Source: Agrobacterium fabrum str. C58 (GTDB lineage Bacteria > Pseudomonadota > Alphaproteobacteria > Rhizobiales > Rhizobiaceae). Taken from it: a DNA stretch of 55,000 bases. The stretch covers positions 1 to 55,000 of the forward strand of contig NC_003062.2 of the NCBI RefSeq assembly GCF_000092025.1, read 5' to 3'. Made by a program: the position numbers and the translations under genes. Within the stretch, counting starts at the first letter, position 1. The number at the start of each line of letters is the position of its first letter. The notes beneath the pieces were generated by a model. The model searched no databases and was not told the origin of the DNA. It saw only the letters and a program-made list of their open reading frames with translations. This document shows, piece by piece, positions 1 through 10,603 of this stretch.

Positions 1-202
1 AAGACCGAAATTTACGCACCTGTGGACAATCTGGGGAGAATTTTGAACAGTTCCGTCTTATTCCAGTAATTCACAGGCGTCTCGAAGACGAGAGACGCCA
101 CTTGCGGATTGTGGAAAAACACCACCTTATTCACCCCGCGGCTCGGCCCGTCGGACAATTCAGAGATTTGTCCCGGTTTATCAACAGGGGGAGAAAAACA
201 GC
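1..202. other. Probable chromosomal replication origin (oriC), right part
   Basis: No gene is visible here. Five 9-mers resemble the DnaA box TTATCCACA: TGTGGACAA at 21-29 and TGTGGAAAA at 110-118 (both reverse orientation, one mismatch each), TTATCAACA at 178-186 (one mismatch), and TAATTCACA at 67-75 and TTATTCACC at 127-135 (two mismatches each). An 8-bp inverted repeat, GGCGTCTC (76-83) and GAGACGCC (92-99), can form a hairpin. In Caulobacter and rhizobia the origin lies beside hemE; hemE would be just left of this window, which I cannot see. The parS-like sites further right support an origin-proximal position. The window edge may cut the origin. Confidence 0.72.
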
Positions 203-1024
203 GTGGAGAACAAAAAAAGCTTCTTCCATCTGCACCTGATTTCGGACTCGACGGGAGAGACTCTGATGTCGGCCGGCCGCGCCGTCTCGGCGCAGTTTCA
301 TACATCCATGCCGGTGGAACATGTCTATCCGATGATCCGCAACCAGAAGCAGCTCGCGCAGGTCATCGATCTCATCGACAAGGAGCCCGGCATTGTTCTT
401 TATACAATCGTTGATCAGCAGCTGGCGGAATTCCTGGATCTGCGCTGCCATGCGATTGGCGTGCCCTGCGTCAACGTTCTCGAACCGATCATCGGCATTT
501 TCCAGACCTATCTCGGCGCGCCGTCCAGGCGGCGGGTGGGTGCGCAACACGCGCTGAATGCCGATTATTTCGCGCGGATCGAAGCACTCAATTTCGCCAT
601 GGACCATGATGACGGGCAGATGCCGGAGACCTATGACGATGCGGATGTCGTCATCATCGGCATCAGCCGCACGTCGAAAACACCAACCAGCATCTATCTT
701 GCTAACAGGGGCATAAAGACTGCCAATATCCCGGTCGTTCCCAATGTGCCTTTGCCCGAAAGCCTATATGCCGCGACCCGGCCGTTGATCGTCGGTCTCG
801 TCGCGACATCGGATCGCATATCGCAGGTTCGTGAGAACAGGGATCTGGGTACAACCGGCGGATTTGACGGTGGCCGTTACACGGATCGCGCCACCATCAT
901 GGAAGAGCTGAAATATGCGCGTGCGCTCTGCGCCCGCAACAATTGGCCGCTGATCGACGTCACACGCCGTTCCATCGAGGAAACGGCCGCGGCGATCCTT
1001 GCCCTGCGCCCGAGGACGCGATAA
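203..1024 (+). CDS. Pyruvate, phosphate dikinase regulatory protein (kinase/pyrophosphorylase, PF03618 family)
   Basis: A bifunctional regulator that, in characterised relatives, inactivates pyruvate phosphate dikinase (or PEP synthetase) by ADP-dependent threonine phosphorylation and reactivates it by Pi-dependent dephosphorylation. The 273-residue length fits the family. The N-terminal signature [10 protein letters not shown] is at residues 10-19, and a P-loop-like segment, [11 protein letters not shown], lies near residue 152. The GTG start at 203 is preceded by GGGGGAGA (187-194) and sits directly beside the last DnaA-box-like site. This is the first gene right of the putative origin; maf follows after about 30 bases. 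Rhizobia have PPDK rather than PEP synthetase as the likely target, which is an inference because neither gene is in the window. Confidence 0.9.
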
Positions 1025-1055
1025 TCCGAATCGCATCATCAGGAGCAGACAGTCG

Positions 1056-1655
1056 ATGAAACAAGAGTTGATCCTCGCCTCATCCAGCGCATCCCGGCAG
1101 ATGCTGATGCGCAATGCGGGGCTGACATTTTCGGCAATACCCGCGGATATTGATGAGCGTGCGCTTGATGAGCAACTGGAACGGGACGGCGCCAGCCCCG
1201 AAGAGGTTGCGCTGGAACTTGCGCGGGCGAAGGCTCTTGCAGTCAGTGCGCTCCATCCAGAAGCACTGGTTCTTGGCTGCGACCAGACCATGGCGCTCGG
1301 CACACGCGTTTATCACAAGCCAAAAAACATGGCGGAAGCCGCGACGCATCTGCTGTCGTTGTCCGGCAAGGTCCACCGCCTGAACAGCGCGGCTGTTCTC
1401 GTTCACAACGGAAAGGTGGTGTGGCAGACCGTTTCCAGTGCAGAGCTTGCCGTTCGAACCTTGAGCGCTGAGTTTGTGTCCCGCCACCTGCAGCGGGTGG
1501 GAGAAAAGGCGCTCAGCAGCGTCGGCGCTTACCAGCTTGAGAGGGAAGGAATCCAGCTATTCACCTCCATAGAGGGGGATTATTTCACGATCCTCGGTTT
1601 GCCGCTTCTGCCTCTTTTATCGAAACTACGCGACATGGATGTCATCGATGGCTGA
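1056..1655 (+). CDS. maf: Maf-family nucleotide pyrophosphatase
   Basis: A house-cleaning nucleoside triphosphate pyrophosphatase of the Maf/YceF/YhdE family, which hydrolyses modified or non-canonical nucleotides in the cytoplasm. The N-terminal signature [16 protein letters not shown] (residues 6-21) carries the Ser/Arg nucleotide-binding motif, and LGCDQT (near residue 70) holds the conserved Asp. The product is 199 aa, normal for the family. I chose ATG 1056 because AGGAG (1041-1045) lies at the right distance; an upstream in-frame start at 999 would overlap the previous gene. The stop overlaps the start of aroE, and the TGA is inside a parS-like site. The exact substrate (m7GTP, dTTP/UTP) cannot be told from sequence by eye. 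Confidence 0.9.
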
Positions 1656-2508
1656 TTCACGTGAAACATTAACTATAAATGCCTTCGTTGTCGGTTACCC
1701 GATCAAACATTCCCGGTCGCCGATCATCCATTCCTATTGGCTGAAAAAATTCGGTATCGCCGGTTCCTATACGGCAGTTGAGGTCTCCCCAGACGATTTC
1801 CCGAAGTTCATTGCAACGCTGAAGGAAGGCAAGCCGGGTGCAGCGGTGGGCGGTAACGCCACCATTCCGCACAAGGAAGCGGCTTACCGGTTGGCCGATC
1901 ATCCCGATGCCTTGGCGGAAGAACTCGGCGCCGCCAACACCATCTGGATGGAGGAGGGTAAACTCCACGCGACCAACACGGATGGTTACGGTTTCGTCTC
2001 GAACCTGGACGAGCGGCATCCGGGCTGGGATAAGACCCAGCGCGCGGTGGTGTTCGGCGCCGGCGGTGCAAGCCGGGCCGTCATTCAGTCGCTGCGTGAT
2101 CGGGATGTTGCGGAAATTCACGTCGTGAACCGTACGGTCGAGCGCGCTCGCGAACTGGCCGACCGCTTTGGCCCACGGGTCTTTTCCCATCCCCAGGCAG
2201 CGCTTCAGGAGGTCATGCACGGCGCGGGGTTGTTCGTGAATACGACATCGCTCGGAATGAATGGAACCGAAGCGCCGCATCTTGATTTTTCGCATCTCGC
2301 GGCCAATGCGGTGGTGACCGATATCGTCTACGTGCCGTTGAAAACGCCGATCCTCAACATGGCGCAAGAGCAGGGCATCGCAACCGTCGATGGGCTCGGC
2401 ATGTTGCTTCATCAGGCAAAACCTGGTTTCAGGCGATGGTTCGGCAGGATTCCGGAGGTGGATGAAACCCTTCGTTCCCTGATCATCGCGGATATGGAGA
2501 AACATTGA
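1648..2508 (+). CDS. aroE: Shikimate 5-dehydrogenase
   Basis: NADP-dependent reduction of 3-dehydroshikimate to shikimate, the fourth step toward chorismate and so the aromatic amino acids. The substrate-binding signature [10 protein letters not shown] and the catalytic-lysine motif GNATIPHKE are in the N-terminal half; the NADP-binding loop [10 protein letters not shown] and the NRT motif are in the Rossmann domain; [10 protein letters not shown] is near the C-terminus. ATG 1648 gives 286 aa; ATG 1639 gives 289 aa and is equally possible, since both overlap maf. Codons 2-7 from ATG 1648 lie in a parS-like ParB site (1653-1668). The stop TGA overlaps the ATG of coaE. Confidence 0.95.
1653..1668. 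other. parS-like ParB binding site 1
   Basis: TGATTCACGTGAAACA matches the bacterial parS consensus TGTTTCACGTGAAACA at 15 of 16 positions. It spans the stop codon of maf and the first codons of aroE. ParB loads at such sites near the origin to drive segregation. It is about 1.5 kb from the putative oriC. Confidence 0.82.
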
Positions 2509-3089
2509 TGATCGTCATCGGTCTCACCGGTTCGATTGGAATGGGAAAAACCACGACGGCGAAGCTCTTCGCCGAAGAGGGTGTTCCGGTTCTCGATTCC
2601 GATGAGGTCGTGCACGGGCTTTATCGTGCGGAAGCCGTTCCACTGATCGACGCCGCCTTTCCCGGCACGACGATTTCCGGCATGGTCGACCGGCAGAAAC
2701 TTGGAGACGTGCTGCGAAAGAATCCGGCTAATTTTAACAGGTTGGAAGAGATCGTTCATCCGCTGGTGCGCAACAGACAGGAGGCCTTTCTGGCAAAGGC
2801 AAGGATAGACGATCGGGCTTTTGCTCTGCTCGACATACCCTTGCTGTTTGAAACGGGGGCGGAAGGACGGGTCGATAAAGTCGTGGTGGTGAGTTGCGCG
2901 CCGGAAATCCAGCGCGAGCGCGTTTTATCCCGGCCCGGCATGACGGAGGAGAAATTCGAAATGATTCTTGCCCGGCAGATGCCGGATGCGGAAAAGCGCC
3001 AGCGCGCCGATTTTGTCGTCGATTCGGGAAATGGTGTCGAAGCGGCACGGGATCAGGTAAAAGAAATTCTGCAGAAACTAGGCGCTTGA
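2508..3089 (+). CDS. coaE: Dephospho-CoA kinase
   Basis: ATP-dependent phosphorylation of dephospho-CoA, the last step of coenzyme A synthesis. The P-loop GLTGSIGMGKTTTAK starts at residue 5; DSDEVVHGLY follows near residue 31, and the lid region RVLSRPGM is near residue 143. From ATG 2508 the protein is 193 aa, typical for CoaE. A TTG at 2505 is in frame but less likely. The start overlaps the aroE stop in a TGATG arrangement, indicating translational coupling. A second CoA-pathway gene, coaA, lies in the his operon at 39781-40749. Confidence 0.95.
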   Translation: MIVIGLTGSIGMGKTTTAKLFAEEGVPVLDSDEVVHGLYRAEAVPLIDAAFPGTTISGMVDRQKLGDVLRKNPANFNRLEEIVHPLVRNRQEAFLAKARIDDRAFALLDIPLLFETGAEGRVDKVVVVSCAPEIQRERVLSRPGMTEEKFEMILARQMPDAEKRQRADFVVDSGNGVEAARDQVKEILQKLGA

Positions 3090-3109
3090 GTCGCGCCGCG
3101 GAGAGATGA

Positions 3110-3808
3110 ATGCGTGAGATCATTTTCGATACGGAAACCACGGGCCTCGAATCGAAGCTGGACCGCGTGATTGAAATCGGCGGTATCGAACTGATCAATC
3201 ATTTTCCCACTGGCCGCACGCTGCATCTTTATATCAGCCCGGAGGATCGCAAGGTCCACCCGGATGCGCTTGCCGTTCACGGCATTACCGATGAGTTTCT
3301 GAAGGACAAACCGAAATTCGCAGAAGTCATCGACCAGATCCGTGAATTCTTCGATGGCGCACGCTGGGTGGCGCATAATGCGACCTTCGATATGGGCTTC
3401 ATCAATGCGGAATTCGCGCGTCTGGGCATTGAGCCGGTTTCCGCCGAGCTGGTGACCGACACGCTCTCACTTGCCCGTCGCAAGAACCCGATGGGGCCGA
3501 ATTCGCTGGATGCGCTTTGCCGGCGTTACGGCATCGACAATTCCCACCGCACCAAACACGGCGCGCTTCTCGACTCCGAACTTCTGGCCGAAGTCTATAT
3601 CGAAATGATCGGCGGTCGCCAGACAGCGCTCGGTTTCGGTTCCGCCGCCCGGCAGGAAACGATCATCATCGAAGAAGACGTGCCGCTTGCGCCATTGCAA
3701 CGGCCAAGCGCTCTGCCCTCGAGGCTGGATGCGGACACGATCGCAGCGCATGGCAAACTCGTTCTCGGCATGGGCGACAAGGCGATCTGGAACCGCTACC
3801 AGAACTAA
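3110..3808 (+). CDS. dnaQ: DNA polymerase III epsilon subunit (3'-5' proofreading exonuclease)
   Basis: Proofreading exonuclease of the replicative polymerase. All three Exo motifs of the DEDDh family are present: FDTETTGLE at residues 6-14 (metal-binding Asp and Glu), HNATFDMGF (Exo II), and HGALLDSELLAEVY (Exo III, catalytic His and Asp). The length of 232 aa fits DnaQ rather than a fused polymerase. The C-terminal tail after about residue 180 probably contacts the alpha subunit. GGAGAG lies just upstream of ATG 3110. The gene ends the rightward aroE-coaE-dnaQ run and is closed by a strong hairpin shared with secB. Confidence 0.95.
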   Translation: MREIIFDTETTGLESKLDRVIEIGGIELINHFPTGRTLHLYISPEDRKVHPDALAVHGITDEFLKDKPKFAEVIDQIREFFDGARWVAHNATFDMGFINAEFARLGIEPVSAELVTDTLSLARRKNPMGPNSLDALCRRYGIDNSHRTKHGALLDSELLAEVYIEMIGGRQTALGFGSAARQETIIIEEDVPLAPLQRPSALPSRLDADTIAAHGKLVLGMGDKAIWNRYQN

Positions 3809-3846
3809 AGCCCGCCCATACTTTGAAATGGAAAATCGGCTAAATA

Positions 3847-3873
3847 AAAACCCGGGTGAAGAACCCGGGTTTT
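3847..3873. terminator. Bidirectional terminator between dnaQ and secB
   Basis: Perfect 11-bp inverted repeat AAAACCCGGGT (3847-3857) and ACCCGGGTTTT (3863-3873) around a 5-base loop, with T-rich sequence on both strands. It lies between convergent dnaQ and secB. Confidence 0.9.
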
Positions 3874-3906
3874 GTTTTGTCTGCAATGAAAAGCGGTGCG
3901 TGCCGT

Positions 3907-4389
3907 TTAGTTCGGGACAGCCTGAACCTGGGCCTTGGCCTGTTCTTCGGCAACGCGCTGCGCAAACATCTGCGAGAAATCAATCGGGTCGATCATCAGC
4001 GGCGGGAAACCGCCATTGCGGGTGACATCGGCAATGATCTGGCGGGCGAAGGGGAAGAGCAGGCGCGGGCACTCGATGAAGAGGACCGGCAGCATGTGTT
4101 CCTGCGGGAAGCCGGCAATGCGGAACACGCCGCCATAAACCAGCTCGGCCGCGAACAAGATCTTGTCGCCATCCTTGGCTTCCGCATTCAGCGTCAGAAC
4201 AACGTCGAAATCCGAACCGGAGATCGGGTTTGCGTTGACATTGACGTTGATGTTGATCGCCGGCGCATTCTCACGACCCTGCAGAGAACGAGGAGCACCC
4301 GGATTTTCGAAAGAGAGATCCTTGATGTACTGGGCAAGAATATTGAGAGAAGGGCTAACTGCGCCCTGTGCGCCATTTTCAGCGGTCAT
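3907..4389 (-). CDS. secB: Protein-export chaperone SecB
   Basis: Cytosolic homotetrameric chaperone that keeps preproteins unfolded and hands them to SecA. The 160-aa length and the segments [16 protein letters not shown] (residues 18-33) and [11 protein letters not shown] match SecB; the C-terminal region contains [13 protein letters not shown], the family's conserved C-terminal block. It is convergent with dnaQ and followed on the same strand upstream by fxsA, about 100 bases away. SecB is characteristic of proteobacteria. Confidence 0.96.
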   Translation of the reverse strand: MTAENGAQGAVSPSLNILAQYIKDLSFENPGAPRSLQGRENAPAININVNVNANPISGSDFDVVLTLNAEAKDGDKILFAAELVYGGVFRIAGFPQEHMLPVLFIECPRLLFPFARQIIADVTRNGGFPPLMIDPIDFSQMFAQRVAEEQAKAQVQAVPN

Positions 4390-4492
4390 TACGGTTCCTC
4401 GCGGCGTGAATTCGTGGAAGGCGGTCTATCATTTCGACCCGGGGCTTACAACCCTTCCTGATCGCGTCATCGCCATCCATTCCACGCGCTAG

Positions 4493-5029
4493 TCAGGGTT
4501 TGGGAAGGTCGCGATCATCAGGCCTGTTCGACCAGGGAGAGTCCTTCGAGCCCTCGCGGTGAAACTCCTCTTCGTCCAGATCCACCACCTTCGAATTGCC
4601 CGCAGGCCCGGGGCCATTGCGAAATCCGGAATAGTCACCTTGCTGGGGGCCGGACTGCCTGAATGAGCCAGAAACGACGACGCGCGGGCCGAAGGCTTTC
4701 CAGAAAAACCGGCGAATGGCCGGCGACAGAAGCAGAAGGCCGAGAATGTCGGTGATGAAACCGGGAATGATGAGCAGGATGCCTGCGACGACGCGCATGG
4801 CCCCGTTAACGAGCTCATCCGCCGGCTGCGCGCCAGTGCGGCCCGCAGCCTGAAGATTTCGCACCATGCCGACGCCGCCGAGGCGCAGTATGAGTAACCC
4901 CAGGAATGACGTGAACAGGATGAGCGCCAATGTCAGCCATAGACCGATCGCCTTGCCGACGATGATGAAGCCGGCAATTTCGAGAATGGGCATCATCAGG
5001 ATGACGATGGGGAGAAAGGAAAAACGCAT
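4493..5029 (-). CDS. fxsA: FxsA-family membrane protein
   Basis: A small inner-membrane protein named for E. coli FxsA, whose overproduction relieves F-plasmid exclusion of phage T7; the cellular role is unknown. Residues 1-50 are two hydrophobic helices (FSFLPIVILMMPILEIAGFI and a second after GKAIG), followed by IPGFITDILGLLLLSP near residue 95, the family signature. The C-terminal 60 residues are polar and low in complexity, including a DLDEEEF motif. The length of 178 aa is usual for rhizobial members. It is divergent from the tim44-like gene across 140 bases. Confidence 0.88.
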   Translation of the reverse strand: MRFSFLPIVILMMPILEIAGFIIVGKAIGLWLTLALILFTSFLGLLILRLGGVGMVRNLQAAGRTGAQPADELVNGAMRVVAGILLIIPGFITDILGLLLLSPAIRRFFWKAFGPRVVVSGSFRQSGPQQGDYSGFRNGPGPAGNSKVVDLDEEEFHREGSKDSPWSNRPDDRDLPKP

Positions 5030-5169
5030 CTTCTAGCCTTGCGTGTGCATCTCTGGCAGATTGCCGGTTCCCGGGACACCAATGATTGAATCTGCACATT
5101 TGAATGATGATAAGATGCAGACTATATGATGGTGAGGTTTTTGATTTTAAATGGCGGTTTTGGTAAAAC

Positions 5170-5868
5170 ATGGGCTTTAGCGACTTTATCACATTGTTTT
5201 TTCTCGTTGCAGCGGTGCTGATCTTCTTTCAGCTGCGCAGTGTCCTTGGCCGCCGCACCGGCAATGAAAAGCCGCCATTCGACCCCTATAGCCCCCGTGA
5301 TGTGGCAAAGGGGCCTGTCGCTGACGATAACAAGGTCGTGACCTTGCCGAAACGCGGCGAGGCGGAAGAAGACAACCGCTTTGCCGAGGCAGACGCGCTT
5401 GCCCCTGCTGACACCCCACTCAATGCATCGCTGCGCGATGTGATGACCAAGGACCCGTCCTTCAGGCCCAAGGAATTCCTGAACGGTGCTCGCATGGCTT
5501 ACGAAATGATCGTCATGGGTTTTGCGGATGGCGACCGCAAGACACTGAAGAACCTTCTGTCGAAGGAGGTGTTTGACGGTTTCGAGGCGGCGATCTCCGA
5601 ACGGGAAAGCCGTGGCGAAGTGGTGAAATCCACATTCGTTGGCATCGAGAAGGCCGACATCACCCAGGCGGGCGTTCGCGATTCCGAAGTGCAGGTGACG
5701 CTGAGGATTGTCAGCCAGCTGATTTCGGCGACCTATGACAAGGACGGCAAGCTGGTGGATGGCGACCCGGAAGCGGTTGCGGAGGTGGATGACATCTGGA
5801 CCTTCTCGCGCGACATCCGCTCGCGCGATCCGAACTGGAAGCTGATCGCCACCGAATCCGAGCAATGA
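5170..5868 (+). CDS. Tim44/TimA-like domain protein, membrane anchored
   Basis: A Tim44-like (PF04280) protein. In mitochondria Tim44 tethers Hsp70 to the import channel; in alphaproteobacteria the homologue is a membrane-associated protein whose role is less clear (TimA in Caulobacter). Residues 4-22 form one transmembrane helix (DFITLFFLVAAVLIFFQL), then comes a polar linker and, from about residue 90, the Tim44 domain (GARMAYEMIVMGFADGD onward, ending DDIWTFSRDIRSRDPNWKLI). It opens a four-gene series, tim44-mltA-smr-xre, each linked to the next by an ATGA overlap. The ribosome-binding site before ATG 5170 is weak. Confidence 0.87.
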   Translation: MGFSDFITLFFLVAAVLIFFQLRSVLGRRTGNEKPPFDPYSPRDVAKGPVADDNKVVTLPKRGEAEEDNRFAEADALAPADTPLNASLRDVMTKDPSFRPKEFLNGARMAYEMIVMGFADGDRKTLKNLLSKEVFDGFEAAISERESRGEVVKSTFVGIEKADITQAGVRDSEVQVTLRIVSQLISATYDKDGKLVDGDPEAVAEVDDIWTFSRDIRSRDPNWKLIATESEQ

Positions 5869-6977
5869 ATACGCCCTTTTCGATCGACGAGGTTTCTTTC
5901 CGCGATCTGCCCGGATGGGGGCAGGATGACCCCCGCAAGCTTTTTCCGGCGATGGCAACGATCCTGTCGCATCTTCGTAATGCGAAACCCTACAGGACCG
6001 GTGCGCTCGGGATAACGGCAGCGGAGCTGGTTTCGCTTCTGGAGCTCGCCGAAAGAGGCCAAGTGAACAGCCCCGAACAGGCGCGCCAGTTTTTCGAAAC
6101 CAATTCTGTGCCTTTCAGGATTTCTCCGGCTCAGGGCAAAAGCGGTTTCGTGACCGCTTTTTATGAGCCCGAACTGGAGGTCTCCGCCACGCCGGATGAT
6201 GTGTGGCGTTATCCGATCTACCGCCGGCCGCCGGAGCTGGTGGATATTGACAACGATAACCGGCCGGATGGTTTCGATCCGTCCTATGCTTTCGGCAAGG
6301 CGGATGAAGAGGGCATTTCCTATTTTCCCGATCGCCGCGCCATCGATGAAGGGTGTCTGCGGGGCAGGGGTCTTGAGATTGCCTGGGCAAGATCGAAGGT
6401 CGATCTATTCTTCGTCCATGTGCAGGGTGCAGCGCGTCTGGTGTTTCCGGATGGCGCGATAAAGCGCATCACCTACGCGGCCAAGGCCGGGCATGTCTTT
6501 TCGCCGATCGGCCGGCTGCTTCTCGACCGCGGTGAGCTCGATCCGAAAACAATCTCGATGCAGACGATCCGCCAATGGCTCGCCGACCATCCGGATGAGG
6601 TGGACGGGGTGCTGTGGCACAACCGCTCCTACATTTTTTTCCGGGAGGCGGATGTCGCCGGTCTGGACATGGGGCCGATCGCCGCCGCCAAGGTGCCGCT
6701 GGTTGCGGGCCGTGCGCTTGCGGTCGACAGGCTGATCCACACCTTCGGCCTGCCGTTCTTCATCCATGCGCCGACGCTGACCCATCTCGACGATGGAAAG
6801 CCGTTCGCCCGGCTGATGCTGGCGCTGGATACCGGCTCGGCCATTGTCGGCCCGGCGCGCGGCGATATTTTCACCGGCTCGGGTTTCGAAGCGGGAGAGC
6901 TTGCCGGCACGGTGCGCAACGAAGCCGATTTTTATATACTGCTGCCGCGGATTGCTGCGGAAAGGTATCGGCGATGA
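5865..6977 (+). CDS. mltA: Lytic murein transglycosylase A
   Basis: Cleaves the glycan strand of peptidoglycan to form 1,6-anhydro-muropeptides. The double-psi barrel domain is recognisable: FVTAFYEPELEVS near residue 90, IAWARSKVDLFFVHVQGAARL near residue 170 (the conserved VQGSAR-type motif), and ALDTGSAIVGPARGDIF near residue 325, whose first Asp corresponds to the catalytic Asp of E. coli MltA. The length of 370 aa is normal for the domain plus linker. Unusually, the start at 5865 gives an N-terminus with no hydrophobic segment, and the frame upstream shows no leader either. The ATG overlaps the tim44 stop and the TGA overlaps the smr start. Confidence 0.92.
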   Translation: MNTPFSIDEVSFRDLPGWGQDDPRKLFPAMATILSHLRNAKPYRTGALGITAAELVSLLELAERGQVNSPEQARQFFETNSVPFRISPAQGKSGFVTAFYEPELEVSATPDDVWRYPIYRRPPELVDIDNDNRPDGFDPSYAFGKADEEGISYFPDRRAIDEGCLRGRGLEIAWARSKVDLFFVHVQGAARLVFPDGAIKRITYAAKAGHVFSPIGRLLLDRGELDPKTISMQTIRQWLADHPDEVDGVLWHNRSYIFFREADVAGLDMGPIAAAKVPLVAGRALAVDRLIHTFGLPFFIHAPTLTHLDDGKPFARLMLALDTGSAIVGPARGDIFTGSGFEAGELAGTVRNEADFYILLPRIAAERYRR

Positions 6978-7543
6978 AAGGCAGTCGCAAGCTCGGCAAG
7001 GAAGAACGCATTCTGTGGGGAAGGGTCGCAAAAACCACGCGGCCAATTTCCGGCAGGCTGGAAGATTTGCTGGCTTTCGACGACGTAGAAGAACATCCGC
7101 TGGAACCCAGCGTTCCGCAAACTGGTAAAAGCGCATTTCCGCGCATGATTGTGGAGACGGCGGAAGCACTGCCTGCGTCACCGGATAAAAAGCCGAAGAC
7201 CCATCAGCCGATGGAAAAGCCGGTCAAGCGCAAGCTCACCCGTGGCCGGTTGCCGCTGGAAGGGCGGATCGATCTGCACGGCATGTTCCAGAGCGAAGCC
7301 CATGCGGTGCTCCTGGATTTCCTGCTGCGGGCGCATGAACGAGGCCTTCGCCATGTGCTGGTCATCACGGGCAAGGGGCGTTCCATCGGTAGCGATGGTG
7401 CGCTGAAAAGGGCAGTGCCAATGTGGTTCGCCAAACCGGAATATCGCTACCTGATTTCGTCCTATGAGGATGCGTCGGCCAATCATGGTGGTGACGGTGC
7501 GCTTTATGTGCGGCTTTCGCGGCGGCGCGGTGAAAAATCATGA
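6974..7543 (+). CDS. Smr domain protein
   Basis: A stand-alone Smr (small MutS-related) protein of 189 aa. The domain occupies about residues 85-185: RIDLHGMFQSEAHAVLLDFL (the LDLHG motif) and HVLVITGKGR (the GKG motif near residue 135). Smr domains act as nicking endonucleases or ribosome-collision nucleases in some families; the short proteobacterial versions are poorly characterised. The N-terminal 80 residues are basic and probably disordered. ATGA overlaps join it to mltA upstream and to the XRE gene downstream, so it is likely co-translated with both. Upstream in-frame starts inside mltA are shadows. Confidence 0.88.
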   Translation: MKGSRKLGKEERILWGRVAKTTRPISGRLEDLLAFDDVEEHPLEPSVPQTGKSAFPRMIVETAEALPASPDKKPKTHQPMEKPVKRKLTRGRLPLEGRIDLHGMFQSEAHAVLLDFLLRAHERGLRHVLVITGKGRSIGSDGALKRAVPMWFAKPEYRYLISSYEDASANHGGDGALYVRLSRRRGEKS

Positions 7544-7905
7544 CGCCTTTTGCGGAGGCCGTGCGGCAGCTTCGTGAACGCAAGGGCGTGACGCAGAAGG
7601 AAATGGCCGCGGCAATCGGTGTGTCACCGGCCTATCTTTCGGCGCTGGAGCATGGCAAGCGGGGCAAACCGAGCTTCGATCTGCTGCAGCGCATTGCCGG
7701 TTATTTCAACATCATCTGGGATGAGGCGGAGGAATTGTTCTTTCTGGCCGGTTCGTCAGACCCGAAGGTGGTGATCGATACGGTGGGCCTGCCGCCGCAA
7801 TATACGGCTTTCGCCAACCGTCTCGCACGGGATATTCGCAAGCTGCCGCCGAGTGTGGTAGAGGAACTGTCAGCCGTGCTGCAAAAAAGCCGTTCTTGCG
7901 ATTGA
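7540..7905 (+). CDS. XRE-family HTH transcriptional regulator
   Basis: A 121-aa Cro/C1-type DNA-binding protein. The helix-turn-helix is at about residues 7-60: LRERKGVTQKEMAAAIGVS followed by PAYLSALEHGKRGKPS, with the usual Gln-Lys-Glu and Ser-Ala-Leu-Glu positions. The C-terminal half has no known sensor domain that I recognise; it ends with an amphipathic helix (PPSVVEELSAVLQ). It overlaps the smr stop by ATGA and lies about 160 bases upstream of gyrB. Its targets are unknown; autoregulation or control of the upstream series is only an inference. Confidence 0.88.
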   Translation: MTPFAEAVRQLRERKGVTQKEMAAAIGVSPAYLSALEHGKRGKPSFDLLQRIAGYFNIIWDEAEELFFLAGSSDPKVVIDTVGLPPQYTAFANRLARDIRKLPPSVVEELSAVLQKSRSCD

Positions 7906-8027
7906 AACCCCTCTATCCCCTGCTTTATTCAGCATCCTGAAGCATGCGGCCTTTGGGATTGGGTGTAGAATTTCTATAGTCGCATGTCGGATTTGAGTGA
8001 TTCGCTGGCTTCAGGCCTTCTCACTGA

Positions 8028-10499
<2,472 letters not shown>

Positions 10500-10521
10500 T
10501 CTTGTGGGGTGTTTCGCGTAA

Positions 10522-10537
10522 CGATTCACGTGAAACG
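10522..10537. other. parS-like ParB binding site 2
   Basis: CGATTCACGTGAAACG retains the full TTCACGTGAA palindromic core and matches the parS consensus at 13 of 16 positions. It is intergenic, 22 bases after the gyrB stop and just before the terminator. It is the weakest of the three sites. Confidence 0.6.
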
Positions 10538-10547
10538 AAAATTTAAC

Positions 10548-10582
10548 AAAAGGCCCGGCGGTGAATTTCCGCCGGGCCTTTT
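10548..10582. terminator. Bidirectional terminator between gyrB and nitroreductase
   Basis: Perfect 14-bp inverted repeat, AAAAGGCCCGGCGG (10548-10561) and CCGCCGGGCCTTTT (10569-10582), around a 7-base loop, with T tracts on both strands. The flanking genes are convergent. Confidence 0.93.
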
Positions 10583-10603
10583 GTTTGATGGTGTCGGGCG
10601 TGA

